DNA from: Kalaharituber pfeilii
Taxonomy: Eukaryota > Ascomycota > Pezizomycetes > Pezizales > Pezizaceae
Direction: 5' to 3'
NCBI GenBank assembly: GCA_015179045.1
Contig: WHUZ01000061.1
Coordinates: forward strand, 124,001 to 188,000
DNA length: 64,000 nt
Under the pieces are notes generated by a model. That model did no database searches and had not been told where the DNA came from. It was given only the letters and a program-made list of their open reading frames with translations. Shown here one piece after another: positions 43,799-53,710 of the stretch. The translations under genes were made by a program, and so were the position numbers. Positions within the stretch are counted from its first letter, which is position 1; each line of letters opens with the position of its first letter.

Positions 43799-44660
43799 TA
43801 GAAAGATTGGGGTGAAATTGCTCTAGTTCAACAGATGATTTTACCAAAATATGTGAGCTTGATAGTCCAGTGCTGTTTGCGACCATTATCCAGTTGTTTT
43901 GAACATTGATGGTATGGGCTCAATTGATGTAGTTATAGCCATCTGGAATAAATTGAAGTAATTGAAATTGGTGTCTGCAATTGACATGGAAGCTCATATT
44001 GATAGGTAATACACTACATCTGCAAATCAGTCTGAGAATTCGAATTTGTCGATGCTTTTGCCCATTCAATATTTAAAAGATTTAAAGCAAATAAAAATAC
44101 TTTATGCAATAGAGTAGAGTGCTTCACCCAGAAACTGATCATCACTGGGAAACCGATCAAATCTCTTAACCTACGTATTGAGCGACTGTGAATGCAAATG
44201 ACCCTCAAGTGGGCTCAAATCAAAGCCAGAGCATGAGAGAACATGGTAAATTATTTTCCACCCTTTTTCCCCAGTTTATAGTACATGAGGGGCAACATAT
44301 TCTGGCTTATAACCAATCATATACTAGCATATACTAGCAAATACCTTTGAGTTACCATGTGTGAAGGAGATTACCCAAGGCCTTAGCATCTCAATTTATA
44401 CTTTGTTGCTTATGCTAATCAAGTATACAAAGGTTTGTAACTATCGGACTAATGTGCAGAAAGTTACTGTCATGTCAAAGAGCACATTTTTGCTGACTTA
44501 GGTTGGGTGCAGTATCAAGCTATGATTTTATGAGAAAGAAGTACAGAGGCTCTGTAAAGCTATATAATAGAAATACATACATAGAGAACTGTTTTCTGAA
44601 TGAATTACAGCACTGACAAAGGGTTAGAGCAGTTGAGTACAGCAGGGTACATATATAAGG
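43799..44660. other. Spacer, no gene
   Basis: 44195-44280 matches 47016-47105 and 52000-52090 (AATGCAAATGACCCTCAAGT), while 43790-44194 is missing from those copies. The rest shows nothing recognisable. Confidence 0.5.
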
Positions 44661-44981
44661 CTGCCCAATCCATTAATTCCCACGGCTGGTCTCTGTCTTC
44701 GTCCTTGTCTGTCTTTGGGTGGCGGAGGTCATCAATGCCTCGTGGGCATTTCTGTTTCCATACCCGACAGTTCATCAATATGTGTTGTGTCGTCTCGGCG
44801 TCCTCGCCGCACCATCGGCAATCTGCGCTGTCTGCTGTCCCCATTCTGTGTTTCCATGCACGTAGGCCTTTGCCTCCAATGATGCCCGCCAGGGTGGCGG
44901 TCTTATGTCCTAGTCTTTGTAGGGGTCGGTACGACAGTCCTATGTAGTCTGTTTCTTTCCTCGGCTCTGTCCGCTTTGGCT

Positions 44982-45206
44982 AGGCGGAGAATGGGGAGGA
45001 ATATGACATTTTAGAGAATTTCTTCGCCGGGGTCAAGTTCTAGAAGTTAGGAGAGCGGGGGCGACGGCGCGATGGGGCCATGTACGTAGAGAGTTAGTTT
45101 AGCCTGTCTCCGGGCTATCATATGAGGGCTTGCCCAGGGACCCTGCCATGGCCACGTGCTACAAGCGGGGTTATGTGATTCAAAAAAAAAAAAAAAAAAA
45201 AAAAGG
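44982..45206 (+). mobile_element. 225-bp B-tail retroposon
   Basis: About 155 bp of LINE 3' UTR (GTACGTAGAGAGTTAG), then CCCTGCCATGG...GCGGGGTTATGTGATTC and poly(A). Flanked by CCGCTTTGGCT (44971-44981 and 45207-45217). Absent at the same site in unit 3, giving a natural empty site. Confidence 0.9.
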
Positions 45207-45502
45207 CCGCTTTGGCTTGTTGTTTGAGTCCGGCTTCGGTTATGACTTCCTCTTGGTATTGGAGGCAGGTGCCAATCTTGGCCGCTCGGTCTGCTTCTGT
45301 GTTGCCGTGGACGCCCTTGTGGCCTTTTACCCACATGACTGCCACGTTCCGGTCTTCAGCTTGCTCCCTTTGGTCCCAGGCTTCCCGTACCGCTGTGAAG
45401 CCCCATCGTGGGTGGGTTCACCGTCAGCAATCCGTTGGAGCTTGGTTATGGCTACCTTTGAGCCAGTGATGATTAGCAGTTCGTTGCCTCGGGTGTTCAG
45501 GG

Positions 45503-45505
<3 letters not shown>

Positions 45506-45537
<32 letters not shown>

Positions 45538-45964
45538 TCAATACTCGCAGGCCGCCCGAAGGGCTATGGCGAGGTCTTTATTAAAAGAGAGAAAGAAACG
45601 AAGAAGTCAACAACCCCAACTAACTACTCTCAACCAACTTTCTACATGTATTGCCCGCGGTTCCCTCCTAGTGAGCGGCACGAGCCGAGCTGGCTCGAGC
45701 TCAAACGAGCCAAGATCATGCTTGTGTTTTTCTTGACAGCTCGCTAAAATGCTTAGCCAGTGCAAGGTTTCATAAACTGTAAATACCTACTATAGTAATA
45801 ATTAGAGACTTGGAGCTCATTCTGACCTACCAACAACTTCGAAATGCACAATTTAGCTGATAGTAGTGAGAAAGATGAAAATTTAGCTTAGTTTAGTTTA
45901 GTTTGTCAATATTATGATCCAGGCTCGAGCTAGCTCGTGCCGCTCACTATTCCCTCCGTGTTGC
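45506..45964 (-). mobile_element. A-tail LINE 3' fragment hosting a hAT MITE
   Basis: Poly(T), tail A and 3' UTR up to GCCCGCGG, then the MITE at 45669-45949, then the rest. Flanked by GGGCTT (45500-45505 and 45965-45970). Unit 3 has the uninterrupted site at about 50450. Confidence 0.8.
45669..45949. mobile_element. hAT-type MITE, 281 bp, 8-bp target duplication
   Basis: Inverted ends TAGTGAGCGGCACGAGC, flanked by the perfect repeat TTCCCTCC (45661-45668 and 45950-45957). No coding capacity. A different family from 26501-27245. Confidence 0.93.
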
Positions 45965-46041
45965 GGGCTTCGCTCATAGCTATCAGTTCAGCGTCATTGA
46001 CGGTGCTCCATCGACCTAGGTACCTTGAAATCCTCTTTGCA

Positions 46042-46600
46042 GCTTGTAAGAGATACCGTCCGGACCTGGTGCTGATATGTTGCTGGTCTCCTTTAATGCT
46101 TCTTACAACCTCGCCATAGTCTCACAGGCGGCACGCGAGTAATGATATAAAAAAAAAAATAAATAAAAAGCTTCTTGCAACTTCCCTGCCAGCTCCCCTC
46201 TGCCGTACCTCGGACCTGCCTCCTCTCCCTCGTCTTCCCGCTCTCCTTCTCTCCACTCAAAGTTTCTTGGACCAGCGCTTCGCACTTCTCTAGTCGCTTT
46301 CCAGAGCTTCTCCCGTCTCCCCCTTCAGCTTTCCCATCGCCCCCTTCAGTCTCCACGGGTCCTTAGCCACCTTGGCCACCACCCACAGGTCCTTCTCTCC
46401 CATCTTCTCTACAAACGCTCTCCAACACGCCTCCTTCTTCTTTTTGATGTTTGCTTTGAGAGTCCTCTTCGCCTCTCTCCACCTCCGGTGCCTCTCCGGG
46501 TCCATCACCATCGCTCCGTTTCTGACTCCTCCTAGGATAATTAAGTACGTACACGCCTGCTCGCTACCAACCAATGCTGAGCTACTAGATTGAATGTAGG
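46042..46600 (-). pseudogene. LINE (C-tail group) pre-RT fragment, unit 2
   Basis: Same segment as 42890-43362 (MDPERHRRWREAKRTLKANI, PWRLKGAMGKLKGETGEAL). Ends abruptly at about 46042 against A-tail LINE sequence. Contains the insertion 46110-46169. Confidence 0.75.
46110..46169 (+). mobile_element. 60-bp A-tail micro-retroposon (empty site known)
   Basis: Starts exactly at CTCGCC; inner stem variant GTCT/AGGC; A-rich tail. Flanked by GCTTCTTACAAC / GCTTCTTGCAAC (46098-46109, 46170-46181). The same insertion is at 50603-50663, while 42937-42948 (GCTTCTTGGAAC) is the unoccupied site. Confidence 0.95.
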
Positions 46601-46605
46601 ATTAC

Positions 46606-47010
46606 TCAATTAGGAAAAAAAAAAAAAAAAAAAAGGATCTGAAATAACAAGTGGATGAGAAAACAAACTAATGAGGAAACAAAAATAAAATCTTGCGTCT
46701 CCTGAACTACCTCACTCTCTGACATTACTCTCTTATCCGTTCTTGTTGCACTGCTGGTAGCCTTTGCACTGCTGGTAGCTTCTGTCTTTCGCCGTTCCTT
46801 ACTCTTAGGATATGAGGTGTTATTCTCAGTCATATTTGCAGTGCGCCGCTCTAGACGTATAAGAGCTTTTTCACTTGCGGTACGGAGCCTTTTCAGAGTG
46901 TCTGTGAGGTGGAGGTGTAGGTGGTAAACACTCTGGTATATTCTGCAAGGCCTGACGATTTTCACACTGAGGAATAAGTTGAGCAGTTTGACGGGCTTGA
47001 AGGTAAGCAA
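46606..47010 (-). pseudogene. Unrecognised protein segment, duplicated copy 2
   Basis: Copy of 43379-43798 with a few substitutions and a small deletion near 46900-46915 that changes the frame at the N-terminal side. Confidence 0.45.
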
Positions 47011-47478
47011 ACTGAATGCAAATGACCCTCAAGTGGGCTCAAGTCAAAGCCAGAGCATGAGAGAATATGGTAAATTGTTTCCCACACTTTTTCCCCCAGT
47101 TTATACTGCAGCAAACCGTTATTTTGACTATCTGTGTCAACCTCCCCCTCTACCTAGCTAATTACTGAGCTGCTCTTCTTTCCCTGGTACCTACGCCGCA
47201 TGATAGACAGATGGGGAAAAATATCCAGAGTTTGGCGTAGATAGAATGCCTATAATACATATGTACCCACCCAGTCTTGCTTTGCAAACTAATAGAAAGG
47301 GCGTTCATCTAAGAGCCTTTTACAACACAAAACTTTATTTTCCATGTCCTGCGACTATTCGGGCCCAAATCACAAGCCGGGGCAATAAGTACAGCTACTT
47401 AGGATGTCTTTCCACGTCTGTTTGTGTTTTCCAACATAGTTTTTGTCGTTACTGGCTCTCGTCTTCGACATGGTGCTT

Positions 47479-47543
47479 TTTTTTTTTTTTTTTTTTTATA
47501 TCACATGACCCCGCGTGCGGCTGCTCGCCAAGGCAGGGCAGCA
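47479..47543 (-). mobile_element. 65-bp B-tail micro-retroposon
   Basis: Poly(T), TATCACATGACCCCGCGTGC...GGCAGGGC, flanked by the perfect duplication GACATGGTGCTT (47467-47478 and 47544-47555). Confidence 0.93.
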
Positions 47544-47814
47544 GACATGGTGCTTATACGTTGTGACACAGCTGACAAGAAAGTTGAAAATGCAAGACGT
47601 GGACGTGTTAAGTAGGTCGGCATTATGTGTTGTCGCAAAAGGATAACACATTAAATTTGTGCCATTCTGACAAGAATTATAGTACCTGCTTGGGGTGGCG
47701 GTGACCTTTCTGTGCTGTACACCCTCGAACGCGAGAAACGAAAGTCGGGAATTATAAATTTCTACGCAAAACAATGATTTACAGAATGCCGTGTCAACTG
47801 AAATAGCAGCGGAT

Positions 47815-47883
47815 TTTTTCTTTTTTTTTTTTTTTTTAATTTCACGTAACCCCGCTTGCAGCTGTTCACCATGGCAGGGCAGC
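47815..47883 (-). mobile_element. 69-bp B-tail micro-retroposon
   Basis: T-rich run, TTTCACGTAACCCCGCTTGC...ATGGCAGGGC, flanked by AGCAGCGGAT / AGCAGTGGAT (47805-47814 and 47884-47893). Not present in the matching part of unit 3. Confidence 0.85.
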
Positions 47884-48168
47884 AGCAGTGGATATAGGCA
47901 TATGCAATTTTTGCTCAACGCGACACACATTGTTAGGTTACATTGCCATGTTCAATTCAATTGCAGAAATACACTACGTATAACCCGATGACAATACTCA
48001 TGCTCAAAACATGGCCGTTACGGGCACATATTGCTACACTCGACAGGACACAATTCCCGTCTTCTTTTTTTCGTTTCTTTCCTTCTCTTTTGCTCGGGGG
48101 GAAGGGGCGGTTGTGTAAGCCCGCATACCTACTCTCAGCCCAATGGCAGGAAGATCGTTTCCATCAAC

Positions 48169-49347
48169 TCAGATTGTAAGAGAACTGGTCAAACATTTTC
48201 TGCAATACAAGCGAGAGCTATGAGTATATGAACCACTTGGAAAAGTGGTACTGACCGCGCACCATTTGCATTGGTATGTATATGAGGTCTTTGTCCCGGA
48301 GAGTCTCTTTGCCCCCAAAATGGCGATGGCGTTTCCATTGCTTTGAATCGAATCACCAGTCTCGCAATCATATCTATTGCACTGAGGGCAGTGGACTACC
48401 GCGGCACCAATGTAGCCACAGCTTCCACACTGGCGACAAAGAATATTGTCTTTGTCAGGAATTGCACAAACGTCAAGTGTTGCCGTGCTGCCAATTCCCG
48501 TATCTGTAATTATGGAACTCCACGGTGGTGTTGCAGCTGACCTAGAGTTTGTGACTAAAGCTCTTGCAAAATCAGGTGAATTCTCGAGCAAGCTACAGAA
48601 CTCCAGATTTGTTCTAAAAACGTCAAGGGCCCAAGATGTATACTGTGCAAAATAGTTGAGCAACTTTTCTGTTGGTGCGGAGATGCGGGTTGAGGAGGTT
48701 GAGAAGGGGAGATTGCCAAATGCGTAGGAGACAGCTGTCATCACAGCCTCAACATCGTTAGCAGCTGCAACCATTCCAAGGTCCACAAGCAAGGCTGTAA
48801 TCTTATTGTAGGCCAGGTCTTTGAGAGCCACAGTATTGAAACGATCCGCAAGGACATAAATCTTTGTGTGCCCCAGTAATGCTGAAGTAGCTTTTGGATT
48901 TTCACTGTGCACATGCCATGCAGTCAGTCTCCACATCCTATATTGCACAGTGCGAGATCTGGAAACAGCAACCTACATGGTATAGTCATCCTTCAAGTTG
49001 TATGCCCACTGCAGGAATGCCGTCATTGTCGCTTCATCCACCTCGCTCAACTCCATCACACCTTGTATACCCTCCTTCATATCATTATTGACATGTTTAT
49101 CCAATTCGGCGGAGAGCGATGCCAACAGTGACCTGTGCACATAGAACACAGCCTCATCGGGAATACTGGCTTCCGTGTCTGGCAGCGTTGCCCGATTTGT
49201 GTTTGTGGGGGATGTCTTGTCCTCCAAGTTTGATTGGGCGACAACATCTGTCAAAATGATTTTGAAGAAGTCTGTATGCAGGAACTTAAAATTGGTAGGA
49301 TTACTGTTCTCCGACAGGTTAGTACTTGATCTTTGGAGGATCGCCAT
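48169..49347 (-). CDS. BTB/POZ protein with C-terminal zinc-ribbon-like cysteines, copy 2
   Basis: Exon 1 is 49347-48977 and exon 2 48937-48169, with a 39-nt GT...AG intron (48938-48976). The joined length is 1140 nt, 379 residues plus stop. The BTB domain covers residues about 20-190 (FLHTDFFKIILTDV, DEAVFYVHRSLLASLSAELD, MTAFLQWAYN, KIYVLADRFNTVALKDLAYN). A helical region follows (YTSWALDVFRTNLEFCSLLE). Then come four CxxC-type pairs: CRQCGSCGYIG, CPQCNRYDC, CKWCAVSTTFPSGSY and CRKC. Ascomycete BTB proteins of this shape commonly end in such cysteines. The intron is short for a fungus, but removing it keeps the frame. Copy 2 is the only copy with no insertion inside the coding region. Substrate-adaptor function is inferred from the domain only. 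Confidence 0.8.
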
Positions 49348-49892
49348 TCATCTGTTGCTTTGGCACCACTAGCACTTACTGCGTTTTGCTCTTCGTCGCC
49401 ATGGGTATGAGCACTCCCTAGTTCTTGCAGGTGTAGTGTCGTTCGTCTCGTGTTGCTGGCACGTGGGTGGTGGTGGTGCTACCTGCCCTGGAGTTTGCTT
49501 TCGCTTGATCTTTGAATTGAGCCCCTCCCCCGCCTTGGCAGGCCTTCCGTTGATGTAACTATAAAAGCTTGGCAAGGCTTGAAGTATGGTGGAGTGCATC
49601 ACCACCCGCGACCAAAATACTGAACCGGAACTTGCAACTCTATTCCATCACCCAACCACATCTGATTAAAATTAAACAATGTAGGCATGTACTATTTCGC
49701 TTGCTCTACAACTCTTCATTGTCCAAATTAAAAAAAATCTAATGTGGTGTTGAGAAATAGCAGATTAAAAAATTTGCACTTTGTATGGGAGGCCTTTTAA
49801 TTGTTACATGCCAAGATTGCCAAGATTGCAGAATTAGTACTAGTGCAGAAAGAAAAAATTACTATATAGGGAAAAGACCCTGTTTCCTATCT
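49348..49892. other. Upstream region of BTB copy 2
   Basis: 49369-49605 aligns with 39180-39480 upstream of copy 1 (CAGCATGAGACGAACGAC-like and GCCTTGGCAGGCC words), so it may be a 5' exon or conserved promoter. 49605-49892 shows nothing recognisable. Confidence 0.45.
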
Positions 49893-50540
49893 CCCTGCCC
49901 AATCCATTAATTCCCACGGCTGGTCTCTGTCTTCGTCCTTGTCTGTCTTTGGGTGGCGGAGGTCATCAATGCCTCGTGGGCATTTCTGTTTCCATACCCG
50001 ACAGTTCATCAATATGTGTTGTGTCGTCTCGGTGTCCTCGCCGCACCATCGGCAATCTGGGCTGTCTCCTGTCCCCATTCTGTGTTTCCATGCACGTAGG
50101 CCCTTGCCTCCAATGATGCCCGCCAGGGTGGCGGTCTTATGTCCTAGTCTGTTTCTTTCCTCGGCTCTGTCCACTTTGGCTTGTTGTTTGAGTCCGGCTT
50201 CGGTTATGACTTCCTCTTGGTATTGGAGGCAGGTGCCAATCTTGGCTGCTCGGTCTGCTTCTGTGTTGCTTGTGGCCTTTTACCCACATGACTGCCACAT
50301 CCCGGTCTCCAGCTTGCTCCCTTTAGTCCCAGGCTTCCCGTACCAGCTGTGAAGCCCCATCGTGGGTGGGTTCACCGTCAGCAATCCGTTGGAGCTTGGT
50401 TATGGCTACCTTTGAGCCAGTGATGATTAGCAGTTCGTTGCCTCGGGTGTTCAGGGCTTCGCTCATAGCTATCAGTTCAGCGTCATTGACGGTGCTCCAT
50501 CGACCTAGGTACCTTGAAATCCTCTTTGCAGCTTGTAAGA
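49893..50540 (-). pseudogene. LINE (A-tail) ORF2 fragment, unit 3
   Basis: Second copy of 44661-46040 without the two insertions found there, and with a few small deletions (for example in GNTEADRA near 50265). Confidence 0.8.
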
Positions 50541-51105
50541 GATACGTACCGTCCGGACCTGGTGCTGATATGTTGCTGGTCTCCTTTAATGCTTCTTACA
50601 ACCTCGCCATAGTCTCACAGGCGGCACGCGAGTAATGATATAAAAAAAAAAAAAAAAAAAAAAGCCTTTTTGCAACTTCCCTGCCAGCTCCCCTCTGCCG
50701 TACCTCGGACCTGCCTCCTCTCCTTCGTCTTCGCCCTCTCCTTCTCTCCACTCAAAGTTTCTTGGACCAGCGCCTCGCACTTCTCTAGTTGCTTTCCAGA
50801 GCTTCTCCCGTCTCCCCCTTCAGCTTTCCCATCGCCCCCTTCAGTCTCCACGGGTCCTTAGCCACCCTGGCCACCACCCATAGGTCCTTCTCTCCCATCT
50901 TCTCTACAAACGCTCTCCAACACGCCTCCTTCTTCTTTTTGATGTTTGCTTTGAGAGTCCTCTTCGCCTCTCTCCACCTCCGGTGCCTCTCCGGGTCCAT
51001 CACCATCGCTCCATTTCTGACTCCTCCTAGGATAATTAAGTACGTACATGCCCGCTCGCTACCAACCAATGCTGAGCTACTAGATTGAATGTAGGATTAC
51101 TCAAT
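50541..51105 (-). pseudogene. LINE (C-tail group) pre-RT fragment, unit 3
   Basis: Near-identical to 46042-46600, including the shared A-tail insertion. Confidence 0.75.
50603..50663 (+). mobile_element. 61-bp A-tail micro-retroposon, ortholog of 46110-46169
   Basis: Same position and orientation as in unit 2, with a longer pure poly(A). It therefore inserted before the unit duplication, and the tail length changed afterwards. Confidence 0.93.
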
Positions 51106-51373
51106 TAGGGAAAAAAAAAAAAAAAAGGATCTGAAATAACAAGTGGATGAGAAAACAAACTAATGAGTGCATGAGGAAACAAAAATAAAATCTTGCGTCT
51201 CCTGAACTACCTCACTCTCTGACATTACTCTCTTATCCGTTCTTGTTGCACTGCTGGTAGCCTTTGCACTGCTGGTAGCTTCTGTCTTTCGCCGTCTCTT
51301 ACTCTTAGGATATGAGGTGTTATTCTCAGTCATATTTGCAGTGCGCCCCTCTAGACATATAAGAGCTTGTTCA

Positions 51374-51848
51374 TGTTACGGAGTCTACGATGATGTAGCT
51401 TTTTTTTTTTTTTTTTTTTTTTTATTTCACGTGACCCCGCTTGTAGCTGTTCGCCATGGCAGGGCACGATGATGTAGCTAAAATGAGGGTGTAACTTAGG
51501 ACAACGCTTGAAGCTTGACCCTCACTCGAGGGCAGAAGGCCCTCGTTATATAGCCAGCTCCTCGCGCATGCCCACTGTATGTTCTATTGCTTATGCTATC
51601 TATGCTTAACAATCGATAACGTCTTGGCAGCTGAGGCTGTGCACAATAAGCCTACGCGTACTCTTGCCACTCGGTGGCGCAACTCACTCACTCAACCATG
51701 CGCTCTGCTTGTGATACACTTCCGTGACCCGACCTGTCAATTGTATTGCCCTGCTGTAGCTATCGGTTGATCAGGCCGAATGGTCACTAGCAGCCTTACG
51801 GGTCAACTCAGGTGGATATCCCCAGCCTTTCTGGGTAGGCCCGTGACA
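51374..51848. mobile_element. Solo LTR with 5-bp target duplication
   Basis: TGTTACGGAG...CCCGTGACA, flanked by GTTCA (51369-51373 and 51849-51853). Copies 1 and 2 of the host give the empty site. A TATA-like GTTATATAG lies at about 51543. Contains a 65-bp B-tail insertion. The left end resembles the inverse right end of 4376-4917. Confidence 0.92.
51401..51465 (-). mobile_element. 65-bp B-tail micro-retroposon inside the solo LTR
   Basis: Poly(T), TTTCACGTGACCCCGCTTGT...GCCATGGCAGGGC, flanked by the perfect 14-bp duplication ACGATGATGTAGCT (51387-51400 and 51466-51479). Confidence 0.95.
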
Positions 51849-52477
51849 GTTCACCTGCGGTACGGAGACTTTTCAGAGTGTCTGATCGAGGTGCAGGTGT
51901 AGTGGTAAACACTCTGGTATATTCTGCAAGGCCTGACGATTTTCACACTGAGGAATAAGTTGAGCAGTTTGACGGGCTTGAAGGTAAGAAAACTGAATGC
52001 AAATGACCCTCAAGTAGGCTCAAGTCAAAGCCAGAGCATGAGAGAACATGGTAAATTATTTCTCACACTTTTTCCCCCAGTTTATACTGCAGCAAACCGT
52101 TATTTGACTATCTGTGTCAACCTCCCCCTCTACCTAGGTAATAAGTGAGCTACTCTTCTTTCCCTGGTACCTACGCCGCATGATAGATAGATGGGGGAAC
52201 ATATCCAGAGTTGCTGTAGTACAGAATGCCGAAGAATACTGTAGCCATGCAGTCTTGCTTTGCAAACTAACAGAAAGGGCGTTCATCTAAGAGCCTTTTA
52301 CAACACAAAACTTTATTTTCCATGTCCTGCGACTATCCCGGCTCAAATCACAAGCCGGGGCAATAATTACAGCTACGTAAGATATCGTTCCACATTTCTC
52401 TTTGCGCTTCCCCAACGTAGTTACGCTACTACTGGCTCAGGTTCTGCTTATACGTTATGACAGCTGACAAGAAAGTT

Positions 52478-52479
52478 TT

Positions 52480-52513
<34 letters not shown>

Positions 52514-52881
52514 TTCATTACTCGCATGCCGCCCTATGGGCTATGGCGAGGTTTTATCTAAAAATAATAAAGAAAATATATGTCTAACTACATGTGTTGC
52601 CCGCGGTGTTCCTTAATGCGGGTTTCGGACCTGTATGTCTTTCCTACTTCCGTCCTCTGTCCCGTTCATACTGGTCCGTCCTCAGCCAACGTCCTCCCAG
52701 TCTCACTCTCCCACCCTCGAATTTGTTTTCCAGGTATACCACTACCGAGCTGGTCTTCTTGCCTTCGTCAACCAGCAGTGTCTTCTTCTTCAACCATCGG
52801 ATCTCCACCGTCTTACCTATGTCTTTTGTTGTCGGCCTCCAGCCACCTCCGGACCTTGCTTAAGTCTTTTCTCAAAGCAAC
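52478..52881 (-). mobile_element. ORF1-only LINE derivative, outer layer of the nest
   Basis: Poly(T), tail A, short UTR (TTGCCCGCGGTG), then minus-strand RRM-like ORF1 sequence (VVHGVALRKDLSKVRRWLE). The left duplication GACAAGAAAGTT (52466-52477) has its partner at 62907-62918, beyond the LINE that later inserted at its 5' junction. Confidence 0.8.
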
Positions 52882-53149
52882 TCCGTGTACGACACACACA
52901 CGAACCACACACCTCTACAACCTCCTCGGGCCACGTCCAAGATCACGTGACCGAGCCCGTATCTCGACCCACAGGACAGCTAGCGACAAGCGGACAACGA
53001 CAGACGACGCCCCTCGGCCCGAAGGTCGCGGGGACCTCTAAATATCTACCAAAAACGAACATTTAGACACCTTCCCCAAAGAAACAGCCATCAACGCTCT
53101 GGGAACGCCCCCCAGAACCTCCACCAACCCCCCAACCCACCTTCAGCTC

Positions 53150-53506
53150 TGTTAGAAACCATAAGCCGAACACACGCGAAACAGTCCGAGCGAAACAGTC
53201 CGAGTGTGTAAAACATCCGAACATCCGCGATGGCCTAAGCACTCCGAACATCCGCGATGGCCTAAGCACTCCGAACATCCGCGATGGCCTAAGCACTCCG
53301 AACATCCGCGATGGCCCAAACACTCCGGACTGAGTATTCCATATTAGGCAGTCCAAATACTTAGCTGTTCTGTTCACTGGTTTTGTATGCAACTTCGTGT
53401 TATAGAGTTTTTGTATATATATGGGCTCTGGAAGCCTCGTTCTTGATTGATCATTAGAATCGAATACACACATCTCTGAGCCTATTCCTCTGTACTCCTT
53501 TTCACA
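53150..53506 (+). repeat. Copia 5' LTR (357 bp)
   Basis: TGTTAG...TTCACA. Contains four tandem 27-bp units at about 53220-53327 upstream of a TATA-like TGTATATATATGGG (about 53413), positioned like a U3 enhancer. Confidence 0.95.
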
Positions 53507-53523
53507 GGTTATGAGCCCGGACT
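53507..53523 (+). other. Primer binding site, half-initiator-tRNA type
   Basis: GGTTATGAGCCCGGACT directly follows the LTR. Its first 12 bases are complementary to the anticodon arm of eukaryotic initiator tRNA-Met (GGGCUCAUAACC), the internal priming mode known for Drosophila copia. It does not match a tRNA 3' end. Confidence 0.75.
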
Positions 53524-53710
53524 GTGCAATATAGTCCACCGCATTTAAGTCGCACTTTTTCACACACTTGCACTCCTTGCTCGCACTCCTCACTTGTGCT
53601 CCTCGCTCACATTCCTCGCTTGCACTCCTCGCTCGTGCTCCTCGCTTCTCGAATCCCTCGAGCTCACCTGCTCTCCACGTCTACTACTGCAAACATCAAA
53701 TCATCCTACA

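Larger units (their letters stand above)
44661..46040 (-). pseudogene. LINE (A-tail) ORF2 fragment in duplicated unit 2
   Basis: Leftward translation gives an RNase H start (STVNDAELIAMSE), ELLIITGSKVAITKLQRIAD, AVMWVKGHKGVHGNTEADRA and the zinc end CRWCGEDAETTQHILMNC, ending ELMDWA at about 44661. That left edge is identical in unit 3 (49893), so it predates the duplication. Interrupted by 44982-45206 and 45506-45964, neither present in unit 3. Confidence 0.8.
47011..48168. other. BTB-unit spacer, unit 2
   Basis: No gene. 47016-47470 matches 52000-52465; 47580-48165 matches 62910-63430. Together these show that unit 3 was contiguous before the nest inserted. Contains two B-tail micro-retroposons and a degenerate C tail (about 48100-48150). 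Confidence 0.7.
51106..52000 (-). pseudogene. Unrecognised protein segment, duplicated copy 3, split by a solo LTR
   Basis: Matches 43379-43798 and 46606-47010, but is interrupted at 51374-51848. Confidence 0.5.
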
